From NCBI RefSeq assembly GCF_016757755.1, contig NZ_CP068437.1, positions 4,650,001-4,714,000 of the forward strand: a DNA stretch of 64,000 nt, written 5' to 3'. The notes under the pieces are model-generated. The model searched no databases. It had not been told where the DNA came from and worked only from the letters and a program-made list of their open reading frames with translations. Below are positions 46,094 through 55,118 of the stretch, piece after piece. Source of the DNA: Shewanella sp. KX20019. GTDB lineage: Bacteria; Pseudomonadota; Gammaproteobacteria; Enterobacterales; Shewanellaceae. Positions within the stretch are counted from its first letter, which is position 1, and each line of letters opens with the position of its first letter. The translations under genes were made by a program, and so were the position numbers.

Positions 46094-46126
46094 AAAAGGC
46101 CGTTCGCCATAAGTGTACGGCCTTTT
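46094..46126. terminator. Bidirectional terminator between the MBL and aminotransferase genes
   Basis: A 10-bp stem (AAAAGGCCGT/ACGGCCTTTT) with a 13-nt loop; A and T runs flank it, so it can end both converging transcripts. Confidence 0.85.
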
Positions 46127-46154
46127 CAAATCTGCATACTCACTGAGCAAATAT

Positions 46155-47291
46155 TTACACTAAAACTTCATCTAACGCCTTAATACATAGCGCGACATTT
46201 TCACGACGAGCCGCATAGCCCATCAAACCAATACGCCATGCTTTGCCAGCTAAGATGCCGAGTCCAGCACCGATTTCAAGATTATAGTTTTCCAATAGCT
46301 GCTTACGTATTTTAGCGTCATCTATTCCTTCTGGAATATAAACAGTATTGAGCTGCGGTAAACGCACCTCTTCAGCAACCACAAACTTAAGCCCTAAACG
46401 CTGCAGGCCATGACGCAACACTTGATGCATGTCAGCGTGTCTCTGCCACGCTTGCTCTAACCCCTCAAGCGACAACAAACGCAATGACTCATGCAGCGCA
46501 TAAAGTGCATTAACTGGCGCTGTATGGTGATAGCTGCGCTTGCCGCCACTTTCACCCGTCCAATAGCCCATCACTAACGTTTGATCGAGGAACCAACTCT
46601 GAACTTGAGTCTTGCGGTTTTTCATTTTCTCAACCGCTTTAGGAGAGAAAGACACAGGAGACAAACCTGGCACACAAGATAGACATTTCTGGCTACCTGA
46701 ATAGATGGCATCTATGCCCCACTCATCGACTCTAAGCTCAACACCACCTAGTGATGTCACCGCATCGACAATCGATATACAATCATGTTGTTTAGCCAAT
46801 GCACACAAGGCTTGAGCATCTGATAAAGCACCGGTTGAGGTTTCTGCATGCACAAAGGCCAAAAACTTAGCGTCTGGATTGGCCGTCAATGCACTGGCAA
46901 CATCATCAACAGAGACGGCTTCGCCCCACTCGTTATCAACCACCACCGCAACGCCACCGCAACGCTCGACATTTTGGCGCATACGCTCACCGAAAACACC
47001 GTTACGGCAGACAATCACTTTTTCGCCGGGCTCAACCAGATTAACAAAACAGGTTTCCATACCCGCGCTGCCTGGAGCAGACACTGCTAGCGTCATCTCA
47101 TTCTTGGTTTGAAAGGCGTATTGGATCAGCGCTTTTAGCTCATCCATCATGCCGACAAATACAGGGTCTAGATGGCCAATCGTCGGTTTAGCTTGAGCAG
47201 CTAACACTTCTGGATAAACATCAGAGGGCCCCGGCCCCATCAGCACTCTGCGCGGTGGATTAAACGGTTCGATATAGGGTGCTATTAACAT
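46155..47291 (-). CDS. Class V aminotransferase (alanine/serine-glyoxylate type)
   Basis: A 378-aa PLP enzyme of fold type I. The PLP lysine is K202 in SGSQKCLS; GPGPSDV near the start, SAPGSAGMET and HAETSTG are typical of the AGXT/SPT group. It converts glyoxylate or hydroxypyruvate to glycine or serine using alanine or serine as donor; the exact pair is not clear. Monocistronic on the minus strand, with a TACCCATCC repeat upstream. It is next to the ilv operon but separated by the ilv terminator. Confidence 0.9.
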   Translation of the reverse strand: MLIAPYIEPFNPPRRVLMGPGPSDVYPEVLAAQAKPTIGHLDPVFVGMMDELKALIQYAFQTKNEMTLAVSAPGSAGMETCFVNLVEPGEKVIVCRNGVFGERMRQNVERCGGVAVVVDNEWGEAVSVDDVASALTANPDAKFLAFVHAETSTGALSDAQALCALAKQHDCISIVDAVTSLGGVELRVDEWGIDAIYSGSQKCLSCVPGLSPVSFSPKAVEKMKNRKTQVQSWFLDQTLVMGYWTGESGGKRSYHHTAPVNALYALHESLRLLSLEGLEQAWQRHADMHQVLRHGLQRLGLKFVVAEEVRLPQLNTVYIPEGIDDAKIRKQLLENYNLEIGAGLGILAGKAWRIGLMGYAARRENVALCIKALDEVLV

Positions 47292-47343
47292 TACATTTCC
47301 TTAGAAACTAAATACTTTGCTGTGGTTAAGATTGAACTGCCTT

Positions 47344-47390
47344 TATACCCATCCTACCTGAAGATGCAGGATTCAGTGGGATGGGAATAT
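47344..47390. repeat. Intergenic TACCCATCC element, copy 3
   Basis: TATACCCATCCTACCTGAAG ... TCAGTGGGATGGGAATA: inverted ends, nearly identical to copy 2 at 38332. It lies upstream of the aminotransferase gene, in the gap before the ilv terminator. Confidence 0.85.
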
Positions 47391-47510
47391 GATTTTTCCG
47401 AAACAAAAAGCCTGTTAGTGACTGCAGTTTCAGGTTCACTATTATTTTTATTTTCTTTAAGAACAATATTACAAAACGGAACTTAACTCCATAAATCTGC
47501 GAGAGTTTCA

Positions 47511-47535
47511 TAAAAAAAGGACGCTTTCGCGTCCT
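47511..47535 (-). terminator. Terminator of the ilvGMEDA operon
   Basis: On the minus strand a 7-bp stem (AGGACGC/GCGTCCT) with GAAA loop is followed by seven T. It lies 47 nt after the ilvA stop. Confidence 0.93.
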
Positions 47536-47581
47536 CCTCTCTAAAACAGCCCAAAAATGCTGAATACTGTAGTTTCAGCTC

Positions 47582-49132
47582 CTAAGCACGATTATCGAGG
47601 AAGAGTCGATAAGCAGGACTGTTAGTTTCCTCTTGATAGATGAAACCCAGCTCAGTCAAAAACTGCTGAAAGGCAAGATTGTCACTCTCTGGTACTTCAA
47701 AACCCGCTAACACTCTGCCATAGGCCGCGCCATGGTTACGGTAGTGAAATAAGCTGATGTTCCACTTACTTTGCAATGTAGTCAAAAACTTAAACAGTGC
47801 ACCAGGGTGCTCGGGGAATTCAAAGCTAAATAAACGTTCCTCTAATGGCTCTGGTGGATGACCACCTACCATATAGCGCACATGCAACTTAGCCGTTTCA
47901 TCCTGAGAAAGATCTTGTACTCCAAAACCTTCAGCTTCAAGGTTGGCAACGATCTCGTCCAATTCACTTTGGCCTTCGGATATGCGAATACCTGCAAACA
48001 CCACTGCTTTATCGCGACTGCTAAAGCGATAGTTAAACTCGGTCATTGCTCGCTTACCTAGTAGCTCACAAAAACGCAGGAAGATCCCTGGACGCTCTGG
48101 CACTTTTACCGCCAGAATCGCTTCTTTTTGCTCACCCAGTTCACAGCGCTCAGACACATAACGCAAACCATGAAAGTTAACATTAGCACCGCTTAAAATG
48201 GCGCCGAGCTTTTCGCCAGTACCATTATTGCCAACATATTTTTTCAGCCCAGCTAACGACAGTGCGCCAGAAGGCTCCGCTATCGCGCGGGTATCTTCAA
48301 AAATATCTTTTACCGCGGCGCAAATTTCATCGGAGCTCACAGTGATAACGTCGTCCACGTATTCACGCGCCACTCTAAAGGGCTCGGCGCCAATTTGCTT
48401 AACCGCTACGCCATCGGCGAACAAGCCCACTTGCGGCAATACTACCCGCTCGCCCGCATCCAGTGCCGCCTTTAGGCAGGCTGAATCTTCAGGCTCAACG
48501 CCAATGATCTTCACTTGTGGCATCACCGCTTTGTAATAAGCCGCAATCCCCGCAATTAGTCCACCGCCGCCCACAGGCACGAAGACCACTTCAAGATCAC
48601 GCTGCTGCTGCACCATCTCTTGTGCCACTGTGCCTTGCCCGGCAATAACCGCTTCATCATCGAACGGTGCGATATACACCCGGCCTTCGCTTTTCGCCAA
48701 GCTTTGCGCATGGGCACTGGCTTGATCAAATGCCTGACCATGCAACACCACTTCACCGCCTAAACGCTTTACCGCATCCACTTTGATATCGGGTGTGGTT
48801 TCAGGCATCACGATGACGGCACTAATACCGCGCGCCGCAGCAGACATCGCCACGCCTTGGGCATGATTACCTGCCGACGCACATACCACGCCACACTCGC
48901 CCTCTGCTTTTGTCAGCTGGGAGATCCTGTTATAGGCACCACGCAACTTAAAAGAGTGCACAGGCTGCATATCTTCGCGTTTAAGAAATACTTGGCAACC
49001 TAAGCGTGCGGAGAGCTTATTTAGGCTAGAAAGCGGCGTCACTTTGGCGACATCATAAACAGAAGACAGTAATATCTTCTGCAAATAATATTGCGCTAAG
49101 TCCAACTTTGATTGTGATGCTAAAGCCAACAT
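47582..49132 (-). CDS. ilvA: Biosynthetic threonine ammonia-lyase
   Basis: A 516-aa PLP enzyme (E. coli: 514 aa) that turns threonine into 2-oxobutanoate, the first step toward isoleucine. The PLP lysine K62 is in HSFKLRGAYN; the PLP phosphate loop is the glycine-rich VGGGGLIAG. Two C-terminal ACT-like domains (from about residue 325) mediate isoleucine inhibition and valine activation. It is the last gene of the operon, 28 nt after ilvD, with a terminator after it. Confidence 0.96.
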   Translation of the reverse strand: MLALASQSKLDLAQYYLQKILLSSVYDVAKVTPLSSLNKLSARLGCQVFLKREDMQPVHSFKLRGAYNRISQLTKAEGECGVVCASAGNHAQGVAMSAAARGISAVIVMPETTPDIKVDAVKRLGGEVVLHGQAFDQASAHAQSLAKSEGRVYIAPFDDEAVIAGQGTVAQEMVQQQRDLEVVFVPVGGGGLIAGIAAYYKAVMPQVKIIGVEPEDSACLKAALDAGERVVLPQVGLFADGVAVKQIGAEPFRVAREYVDDVITVSSDEICAAVKDIFEDTRAIAEPSGALSLAGLKKYVGNNGTGEKLGAILSGANVNFHGLRYVSERCELGEQKEAILAVKVPERPGIFLRFCELLGKRAMTEFNYRFSSRDKAVVFAGIRISEGQSELDEIVANLEAEGFGVQDLSQDETAKLHVRYMVGGHPPEPLEERLFSFEFPEHPGALFKFLTTLQSKWNISLFHYRNHGAAYGRVLAGFEVPESDNLAFQQFLTELGFIYQEETNSPAYRLFLDNRA

Positions 49133-49160
49133 AAACTACCTCTTAAGCCCGTTAAATCAA

Positions 49161-51008
49161 TTAAACCAGTTTACTGGTATCGCGCACTGCACCCTTGTCG
49201 GCACTGGTCGCTAATAATGCATACGCTTTTAGCGCCATCGACACCTGTCTAACACGTCCAAGTGGCTTCCACGCATCAACCCCTAGAGCGTCCATAGCAG
49301 TGCGGCGCGCCGCTAGTTCAACATCGCTAATAGCTAATTTTATTGAGCGCGCTGGAATATCAATCTCAATGGTGTCACCTGTTTGCACTAAGCCAATAAC
49401 GCCACCCGCCGCCGCTTCTGGCGATACATGGCCAATTGACAAACCAGAGGTTCCACCCGAGAAACGACCATCGGTGATAAGGGCACACTTAGCGCCCAAG
49501 CCACGAGACTTAAGGTAGCTGGTTGGATACAGCATCTCTTGCATTCCAGGACCACCTTTAGGGCCTTCATAGCGAATAACCACCACATCACCAGCAACTA
49601 CCTCGCCGCCTAAGATCGCGGCAACCGCATCATCTTGACTCTCATACACGCGTGCACTCCCGATAAAGGTGTGGTTTTCCACTTCAACGCCAGCGGTTTT
49701 TACGATACAGCCATCGACGGCAACGTTACCGGATAAAACCGCCAATCCACCCTCTTGGCTAAAGGCAAATTCGCGGGTACGGATACAACCCTCTTCGCGG
49801 TCAATATCAACACTGTCCCAGCGGCAACTTTGGCTAAAGGCTTTAGTGGTAGGGATCCCTGCTGGCCCTGCTGAGAAAAACTTATGTACCGCAGCATCTT
49901 TGCTTTGCGCAATATCGTATTTAGCCAGTACTTCAGCAAGATTTTTGCCTGCCACATGGTAAGCAACGTTATGCAACAGGCCCGCTCGGTCGAGCTCACC
50001 CAAAATGCCCATCACGCCACCAGCACGATGCACATCTTCCATATGGTATTTAGGTGTCGATGGTGCAACCTTACACAAGTGCGGTACTAAGCGAGACAAG
50101 CGGTCAATATCGGCCATGGTGAAGTCAACTTCCGCTTCGCGGGCAGCAGCCACTAAATGCAATACCGTGTTGCTCGAACCACCCATAGCGATATCTAAGG
50201 TCATGGCATTTTCAAAGGCATTAAAGTTCGCAATATTGCGTGGTAATGCTGACTCATCGTCATCACGATAATAACGCGTCGCAAGATCCATAATGCGGCG
50301 ACCCGCTTCTAGAAACAGTTCGCGGCGATCAGAGTGAGTCGCCAACATTGAACCATTGCCCGGCAGCGACAAACCAAGCGCTTCAGTTAAGCAATTCATT
50401 GAGTTGGCAGTAAACATGCCTGAACATGAACCACAGGTTGGGCAGGCGCTGCGCTCAATTTGTTCGCTGTCTGCATCGGATACACGATCGTCCGCGCCAG
50501 CAACCATGGCATCAACTAAATCGAGCTTAATGATTTTGTCGGATAACTTAGTCTTACCCGCTTCCATCGGGCCACCAGAGACGAAGATCACTGGGATATT
50601 CAGTCTTAGCGCCGCCATTAGCATGCCTGGAGTGATCTTGTCGCAGTTAGAGATACACACTAACGCGTCGGCGCAGTGAGCATTTACCATATACTCAACA
50701 CTGTCGGCAATAAGCTCCCGTGATGGCAAGCTGTAAAGCATGCCGCCATGACCCATTGCAATACCGTCATCAACCGCAATAGTGTTGAACTCTTTGGCTA
50801 TACCGCCTGCCTCTTCAATCGCACCAGCAACTAAAGACCCCATATCTTTGAGGTGGACGTGGCCAGGCACAAACTGGGTGAATGAGTTGGAAATGGCAAT
50901 GATTGGCTTGCCAAAATCGCCCTCTTTTACGCCAGTCGCACGCCAAAGTGCACGTGCTCCCGCCATGTTACGACCTTCGGTACTGGTTGCTGAACGTAAT
51001 TTCGGCAT
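49161..51008 (-). CDS. ilvD: Dihydroxy-acid dehydratase
   Basis: A 615-aa iron-sulfur dehydratase (E. coli: 616 aa), converting dihydroxy acids to the 2-oxo acids of valine and isoleucine. Cluster-binding cysteines are visible in CISNCDKITPGM and CPTCGSCSGMFTANSMNCL. The start MPKLRSATSTEGRNMAGARA is family-typical. It is separated from ilvE by about 410 nt of repeat-rich noncoding DNA, an unusual break in an otherwise tight operon, and is 28 nt from ilvA. Confidence 0.97.
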   Translation of the reverse strand: MPKLRSATSTEGRNMAGARALWRATGVKEGDFGKPIIAISNSFTQFVPGHVHLKDMGSLVAGAIEEAGGIAKEFNTIAVDDGIAMGHGGMLYSLPSRELIADSVEYMVNAHCADALVCISNCDKITPGMLMAALRLNIPVIFVSGGPMEAGKTKLSDKIIKLDLVDAMVAGADDRVSDADSEQIERSACPTCGSCSGMFTANSMNCLTEALGLSLPGNGSMLATHSDRRELFLEAGRRIMDLATRYYRDDDESALPRNIANFNAFENAMTLDIAMGGSSNTVLHLVAAAREAEVDFTMADIDRLSRLVPHLCKVAPSTPKYHMEDVHRAGGVMGILGELDRAGLLHNVAYHVAGKNLAEVLAKYDIAQSKDAAVHKFFSAGPAGIPTTKAFSQSCRWDSVDIDREEGCIRTREFAFSQEGGLAVLSGNVAVDGCIVKTAGVEVENHTFIGSARVYESQDDAVAAILGGEVVAGDVVVIRYEGPKGGPGMQEMLYPTSYLKSRGLGAKCALITDGRFSGGTSGLSIGHVSPEAAAGGVIGLVQTGDTIEIDIPARSIKLAISDVELAARRTAMDALGVDAWKPLGRVRQVSMALKAYALLATSADKGAVRDTSKLV

Positions 51009-51134
51009 TGCTTTATCCTTTTTTAGAGAAGGCTTTAGGCTCGAGTATTAGAGGTTCTAAAATACCTAACCTGACCTTCTACTTTAACTCTTTAACCTAA
51101 GGCTGTTGCCTCAGATTTTAATATTTTTTCTTAG

Positions 51135-51430
51135 CTTTATTCTTTCCCGGCTTTCACCGTCTTAGGCTATTTCGGATTTTCCGTCAGTGAGCTAGCGAAC
51201 ATTCCGTAATCCGTCAGCATAGCGTCCGTCTCAGCCTGTTTCAGCTCTCACCGTCTTAGCTTGTTTCAGCTTGCCCGTAAGTCGCTATTTATACCTACAA
51301 GCCATATCAAACCCTTGATTGACGGGCTAAAGCCCGACCTACAAAAACTTTATTCTTCTCCGGCTTTCACTATTTCGGCTCTCACCATCTCAGCCTATTT
51401 CGGCTATCACCATCTCAGCTTTATCCGGCT
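51135..51430. repeat. Degenerate tandem repeat inside the ilv operon, with a REP-like hairpin
   Basis: Between ilvD and ilvE, variants of CGGCTTTCACCGTCTTAG and CTATTTCGG recur at about 51148-51175, 51230-51272 and 51360-51432, the last group as three close 24-25-bp units running into the ilvE end. In the middle, TTGACGGGCTAAAGCCCGACC (51317-51337) forms a CGGGCT/AGCCCG hairpin typical of REP elements. No gene is seen in this gap (51009-51420). Confidence 0.7.
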
Positions 51431-52353
51431 TTCAACGGCTCTAACCAGCCCCATTTATCTTCTGTTTCGCCATTAAAAAGACCAAAGAAGCTCTTTTGCA
51501 CTATCTTGGTTATTTCACCGCGCTTGCCACTACCCACTTCGATGCGATCAATGCTGCGTACGGGAACGATTTCTGCCGCGGTGCCAGTCATAAAGATTTC
51601 ATCAGCCAAGTAGAGGAATTCACGCGACATGTTCTCCTCTACCACTTGGTAACCTTTCTCGCGGGCTAAGGTGATAATGGTATCGCGGGTCAATCCCATC
51701 AGAATAGCGGCAGTCGCTGGTGGTGTGTAGATCTTATTCTTCTTCACTACAAATATGTTGGCGCCAGCCGCTTCGCTGACTAAACCATTGGTGTCGAGCG
51801 CAATACCTTCATCATAACCGTTACGTTTGGCTTCGGTTGAAACCTGCAGTGATGACAAGTAGTTACCGCCCGCTTTAGCGCCCGTTGGAATGGTATTTGG
51901 TGCTAAACGATTCCATGAAGTGACTGCCACATCAACACCGGCATCCATACTGTCTTCACCCAAATAAGCACCCCATGGAAAGCCCGCGACCAATACATCA
52001 CATTGAGCATCTTTCGGCGGTGTAATGCCCATGCCGACATCGCCATAAAAAGCTAACGGGCGGATATAGGCGCTCGATAAACCATTGCCCAAAACCGCAT
52101 CACGACAGGCTTGCATCAGCTCATCGAAGCTATAGGGGATCGGCATGCGATAGATTTTCGCTGAATCAAACAAACGCTGCACATGCTCGGTCAATCTAAA
52201 GCCTGCCGGTCCTGCGGGTGTATCGTAAACACGAATGCCCTCAAATACTGATGTACCGTAATGCAAAGCATGCGACATGACATGTACCTTAGCGTCACCC
52301 CAAGGCATCATTTCACCATTGAACCATATTAACTCAGCTGTTTTAGCGGCCAT
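51421..52353 (-). CDS. ilvE: Branched-chain-amino-acid aminotransferase
   Basis: A 310-aa fold-type IV PLP aminotransferase (E. coli: 309 aa) for the last step to valine, leucine and isoleucine. The PLP lysine is K160 in PTGAKAGGNYL; other motifs are LHYGTSVFEGIR and EIFMTGTAAEIVPV. The C-terminal codons overlap the start of the degenerate tandem repeat (TTATCCGGCTTTCAACGGCT). It is 4 nt from ilvM. Confidence 0.96.
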   Translation of the reverse strand: MAAKTAELIWFNGEMMPWGDAKVHVMSHALHYGTSVFEGIRVYDTPAGPAGFRLTEHVQRLFDSAKIYRMPIPYSFDELMQACRDAVLGNGLSSAYIRPLAFYGDVGMGITPPKDAQCDVLVAGFPWGAYLGEDSMDAGVDVAVTSWNRLAPNTIPTGAKAGGNYLSSLQVSTEAKRNGYDEGIALDTNGLVSEAAGANIFVVKKNKIYTPPATAAILMGLTRDTIITLAREKGYQVVEENMSREFLYLADEIFMTGTAAEIVPVRSIDRIEVGSGKRGEITKIVQKSFFGLFNGETEDKWGWLEPLKAG

Positions 52354-52357
52354 ATCT

Positions 52358-52624
52358 TTATCCTTTTGCAGATGCGGTAGTCTTGTTTATTTGACCCGCC
52401 AACACTTGGCAGTCCAGTACATCAATTAACTTGTTTATTTGATTAGTAAGCAAAGCAATCGCTCTATCGCTTTGAACCGACATATCGATACTGCTGGTGT
52501 TATTGTCGTTGAGCTGCATCTCTAAGCTAGTGACTTTAAAACCACGATGACGGACGACGCGCAGCACTCGCTCCAATACTTCAGGTTGCTGTTGCACGCT
52601 AATTGCTACTGAGTAATCGATCAT
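52358..52624 (-). CDS. ilvM: Acetolactate synthase isozyme II small (regulatory) subunit
   Basis: An 88-aa ACT-domain protein (E. coli IlvM: 87 aa). The pattern VAISVQQQPEVLERVLRVVR followed by GFKVTSLEMQ is characteristic. It stabilises the large subunit. Its start overlaps the ilvG stop by 4 nt, consistent with coupled translation. Confidence 0.94.
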   Translation of the reverse strand: MIDYSVAISVQQQPEVLERVLRVVRHRGFKVTSLEMQLNDNNTSSIDMSVQSDRAIALLTNQINKLIDVLDCQVLAGQINKTTASAKG

Positions 52625-54294
52625 GTTTGCTTCTCCATCTCATCCATCATGTCTTGGTTTGACGCACCCGGCGGTACTAAAGGCCATACATTGTGAGCAT
52701 CGTCTATCGACACATGCAGCAGGAACGGCCCTTCACTATTTAGCATCTCATCTAAGCCCTCCTCTACCTCACTGGCCAAGGTTATGTTGCGCCCAGGAAT
52801 ATCAAAGGCGGATGCCATTTTGACAAAGTCAGGGTTGTCCGACAGATCGGTTTCGCTATAACGCTCTTCAAAGAATAGTTGTTGCCACTGCTTAACCATG
52901 CCCAATTTTTGATTATCCACCAGCAGGATTTTAACCGGCAAACGTCTGCGTTTAATGGTTGTCAGCTCCTGTACGTTCATCATGAATGAACCATCACCAG
53001 AAACCGCCACCACAGTGGCACTTGGACGTGCGACTTTTGCACCAATCGCCGCAGGTAAGCCAAAACCCATGGTGCCAAGACCAGCGCTTGAAAGATGATC
53101 TTCAGGACGACGAAAATACATATGCTGTGCCACCCACATTTGGTGCTGGCCTACATCGCAAGAAACCACACTATCTTCAGGCAGTTTTTGCGCTAAACGA
53201 TTCAGCATAGCGGGGGCATAGATCAGTTCACCGGGGCGATCGTAACGCCATGGGTGCTGCGCCTTTAACTGTTGAATTTCCAACTGCCACGCCTCTATCT
53301 GCATGCTCTGGCTCAATGCCGGTAATATCTGTCGTAAGTCACCCGCAATGGCGACCTCCGGCATTCTGAGTTTACCCAGTTCTGCGGCATCGATATCAAG
53401 ATGCAACACCTTGGCATTCTCCGCAAACGAGGCTAAACGGCCGGTTACGCGGTCATCAAAGCGCGCGCCGACGACAATCAATAGATCGCACTGCTGCACC
53501 GCTAGATTGGCCGCTTTCGAGCCATGCATACCGAGCATGCCTAAATAACCTGCAGTATCGATACTAACGGCGCCTAGCCCTTTCAATGTTGCAACAGAGG
53601 GGATGCCAGTTGCCGCAATAAACTGTCTTAATGGCTCAACCGCACTGGCCATACCGACGCCGCCACCGACATATAACATTGGCTGCTTAGCGTTAGCCAG
53701 CAATGCATTTGCAGCATCGATTTGGGCTTGAGTATGCTCCGGCTCTGGCATGACCGCTTGTAACGGCGTTTTGTAATCCACTAGCGCTATTTGAATATCT
53801 TTAGGGATATCGACTAACACAGGGCCTGGACGCCCAGATGCTGCAATTTCGAATGCTTGATATAGCGTCGGCACTAACTCTTCAACGCTGGTGACCATAA
53901 AGCTGTGCTTGGTGCACGACAGGGACATGCCCAGAACATCAATCTCTTGGAATGCGTCGGTACCGATAACGGCTGTGGACACCTGACCGGTAATCGCAAC
54001 CACAGGGACAGAGTCCAGCAGCGCATCAGCAAGCGAGGTAATTAGGTTGGTGGCCCCTGGACCTGAAGTCGCAAAGCATACACCGGTTTTTCCACTCGCT
54101 CTTGCATAGCCTACGGCCGCGAATGCAGCGCCCTGCTCATGACGACTCAGTAGGTGCTCTACAGGGCTACCATACAAGGCGTCGTAGATGGGCATGATTG
54201 CACCGCCTGGATAACCAAACACCGTCGTTACACCGTGTGCGGCGATGGCTTTTATTACTGCGTCGGCGCCCCGTATCATCTGCCCTGATCCCAT
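52621..54294 (-). CDS. ilvG: Acetolactate synthase isozyme II large subunit
   Basis: A ThDP-dependent enzyme that joins two pyruvates, or pyruvate and 2-oxobutanoate. The frame is intact (about 557 aa), unlike the frameshifted ilvG of E. coli K-12. Motifs: VFGYPGGAIMP, the catalytic Glu in SRHEQGAAFAA, and the ThDP/Mg motif GDGSFMMNVQELTTIKRRRL. Three starts are possible: GTG 54309, ATG 54294 (GGAG about 9 nt upstream, chosen) and ATG 54279 (the one aligning with E. coli). It follows the leader peptide and attenuator. Confidence 0.94.
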   Translation of the reverse strand: MGSGQMIRGADAVIKAIAAHGVTTVFGYPGGAIMPIYDALYGSPVEHLLSRHEQGAAFAAVGYARASGKTGVCFATSGPGATNLITSLADALLDSVPVVAITGQVSTAVIGTDAFQEIDVLGMSLSCTKHSFMVTSVEELVPTLYQAFEIAASGRPGPVLVDIPKDIQIALVDYKTPLQAVMPEPEHTQAQIDAANALLANAKQPMLYVGGGVGMASAVEPLRQFIAATGIPSVATLKGLGAVSIDTAGYLGMLGMHGSKAANLAVQQCDLLIVVGARFDDRVTGRLASFAENAKVLHLDIDAAELGKLRMPEVAIAGDLRQILPALSQSMQIEAWQLEIQQLKAQHPWRYDRPGELIYAPAMLNRLAQKLPEDSVVSCDVGQHQMWVAQHMYFRRPEDHLSSAGLGTMGFGLPAAIGAKVARPSATVVAVSGDGSFMMNVQELTTIKRRRLPVKILLVDNQKLGMVKQWQQLFFEERYSETDLSDNPDFVKMASAFDIPGRNITLASEVEEGLDEMLNSEGPFLLHVSIDDAHNVWPLVPPGASNQDMMDEMEKQT

Positions 54295-54383
54295 CTGCAC
54301 TTGCTCCACTACTCAATTTATCGATAACTTGGTTACTGCTTAATGGCGATACTCAATAATTTGAGTAGCCCTTTAAACGAAAA

Positions 54384-54411
54384 AACCCCCGTTCCTTTCG
54401 GAGCGGGGGTT
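54384..54411 (-). terminator. ilv operon attenuator (terminator hairpin)
   Basis: A GC-rich 12-bp hairpin (AACCCCCGCTCC/GGAACGGGGGTT, one mismatch) with GAAA loop is followed on the minus strand by TTTTCG. It sits between the ilvL stop and ilvG, the position of an amino-acid attenuator. Confidence 0.92.
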
Positions 54412-54431
54412 GTTTGCAATCTTAAACCTAA

Positions 54432-54527
54432 TTAGGTGTGTCGATTTAGCATACGCGGCCCCCGCTGTGATTTAATAATCACGACGGTAATAATCACAAT
54501 AATAATTTGGGCAGCTTGGTTAAACAT
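54432..54527 (-). CDS. ilvL: ilvL leader peptide
   Basis: A 31-aa ORF reading MFNQAAQIIIVIITVVIIKS then QRGPRMLNRHT. Seven Ile and three Val codons lie in a run of eleven residues (positions 8-18), as needed to sense isoleucine and valine charging. The attenuator follows 20 nt downstream. In the known mechanism, ribosome stalling at the Ile/Val codons favours an antiterminator and lets transcription continue into ilvG. Leu codons, prominent in the E. coli leader, are nearly absent here (one CTA). Confidence 0.92.
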   Translation of the reverse strand: MFNQAAQIIIVIITVVIIKSQRGPRMLNRHT

Positions 54528-54740
54528 ACGCGACTCGTATTCCTAAATTTGGGTCTTTGCTTAAATTCGGTATCGGTCTTTTTAAAAGACCACTATTAAG
54601 ATTTACCACAAAGCGAATAAAAAACACAATGAAAACTTTTGCATTATTAGTAACACTCAAGCTCTAGCCGCTAATCTCGGCTAAATAACTAGGTGTAATA
54701 ACAACTGACTGCCGTCTCTCTTTATTGTCACTAAGGTGTT

Positions 54741-55005
54741 ATACCAATCAATATAAAGATGTGAGCGCTCAGCGAGAATTTAGCGATTCAGAGGTAAGGC
54801 AACGAGTGAAGAACATAGTCGTTCTACGTTTCAGCTCGTTAACACAGCATCTGAAGCGCTAAAACTCGCCTAGAAGGAGTGTTTTTGGCTGCCCACTTCG
54901 CTGTTGAATGAATTCAAAAGGGAACAACCATTCATCATCCATTCGCCTTGAAATAGATTGCCAAAACACACTCTGAGTAGCTCACCTTCTTATACTGATT
55001 GGTAT
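54741..55005. mobile_element. MITE-like element with 16-bp terminal inverted repeats
   Basis: The left end ATACCAATCAATATAA (54741-54756) and the right end TTATACTGATTGGTAT (54990-55005) are inverted repeats with one mismatch. The 265-bp interior has no long ORF. It lies between the ilv leader and the ilvC end. No transposase is present, and a target-site duplication is not clear. Confidence 0.75.
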
Positions 55006-55076
55006 CGTTCGTTAATGTTTTACTGAAAATACTTAACTGATAAAACAGCTACTCTACTCGGTGCTAGTTCAGCCTT

Positions 55077-55102
55077 GCCTGCGACACAATTGCGTCACAG
55101 GC
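55077..55102 (-). terminator. Possible hairpin after ilvC
   Basis: GCCTGTGAC/GTCGCAGGC arms (one G-T pair) with an 8-nt loop lie 17 nt after the ilvC stop on the minus strand. There is no clear T run, so it may be a weak terminator. Confidence 0.45.
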
Positions 55103-55118
55103 TTAGCCACAAATAATG

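Noticed and set aside
49388..50679. Several 70-107-aa plus-strand ORFs across ilvD
   Set aside because: All lie opposite a highly conserved gene; no independent evidence of coding.
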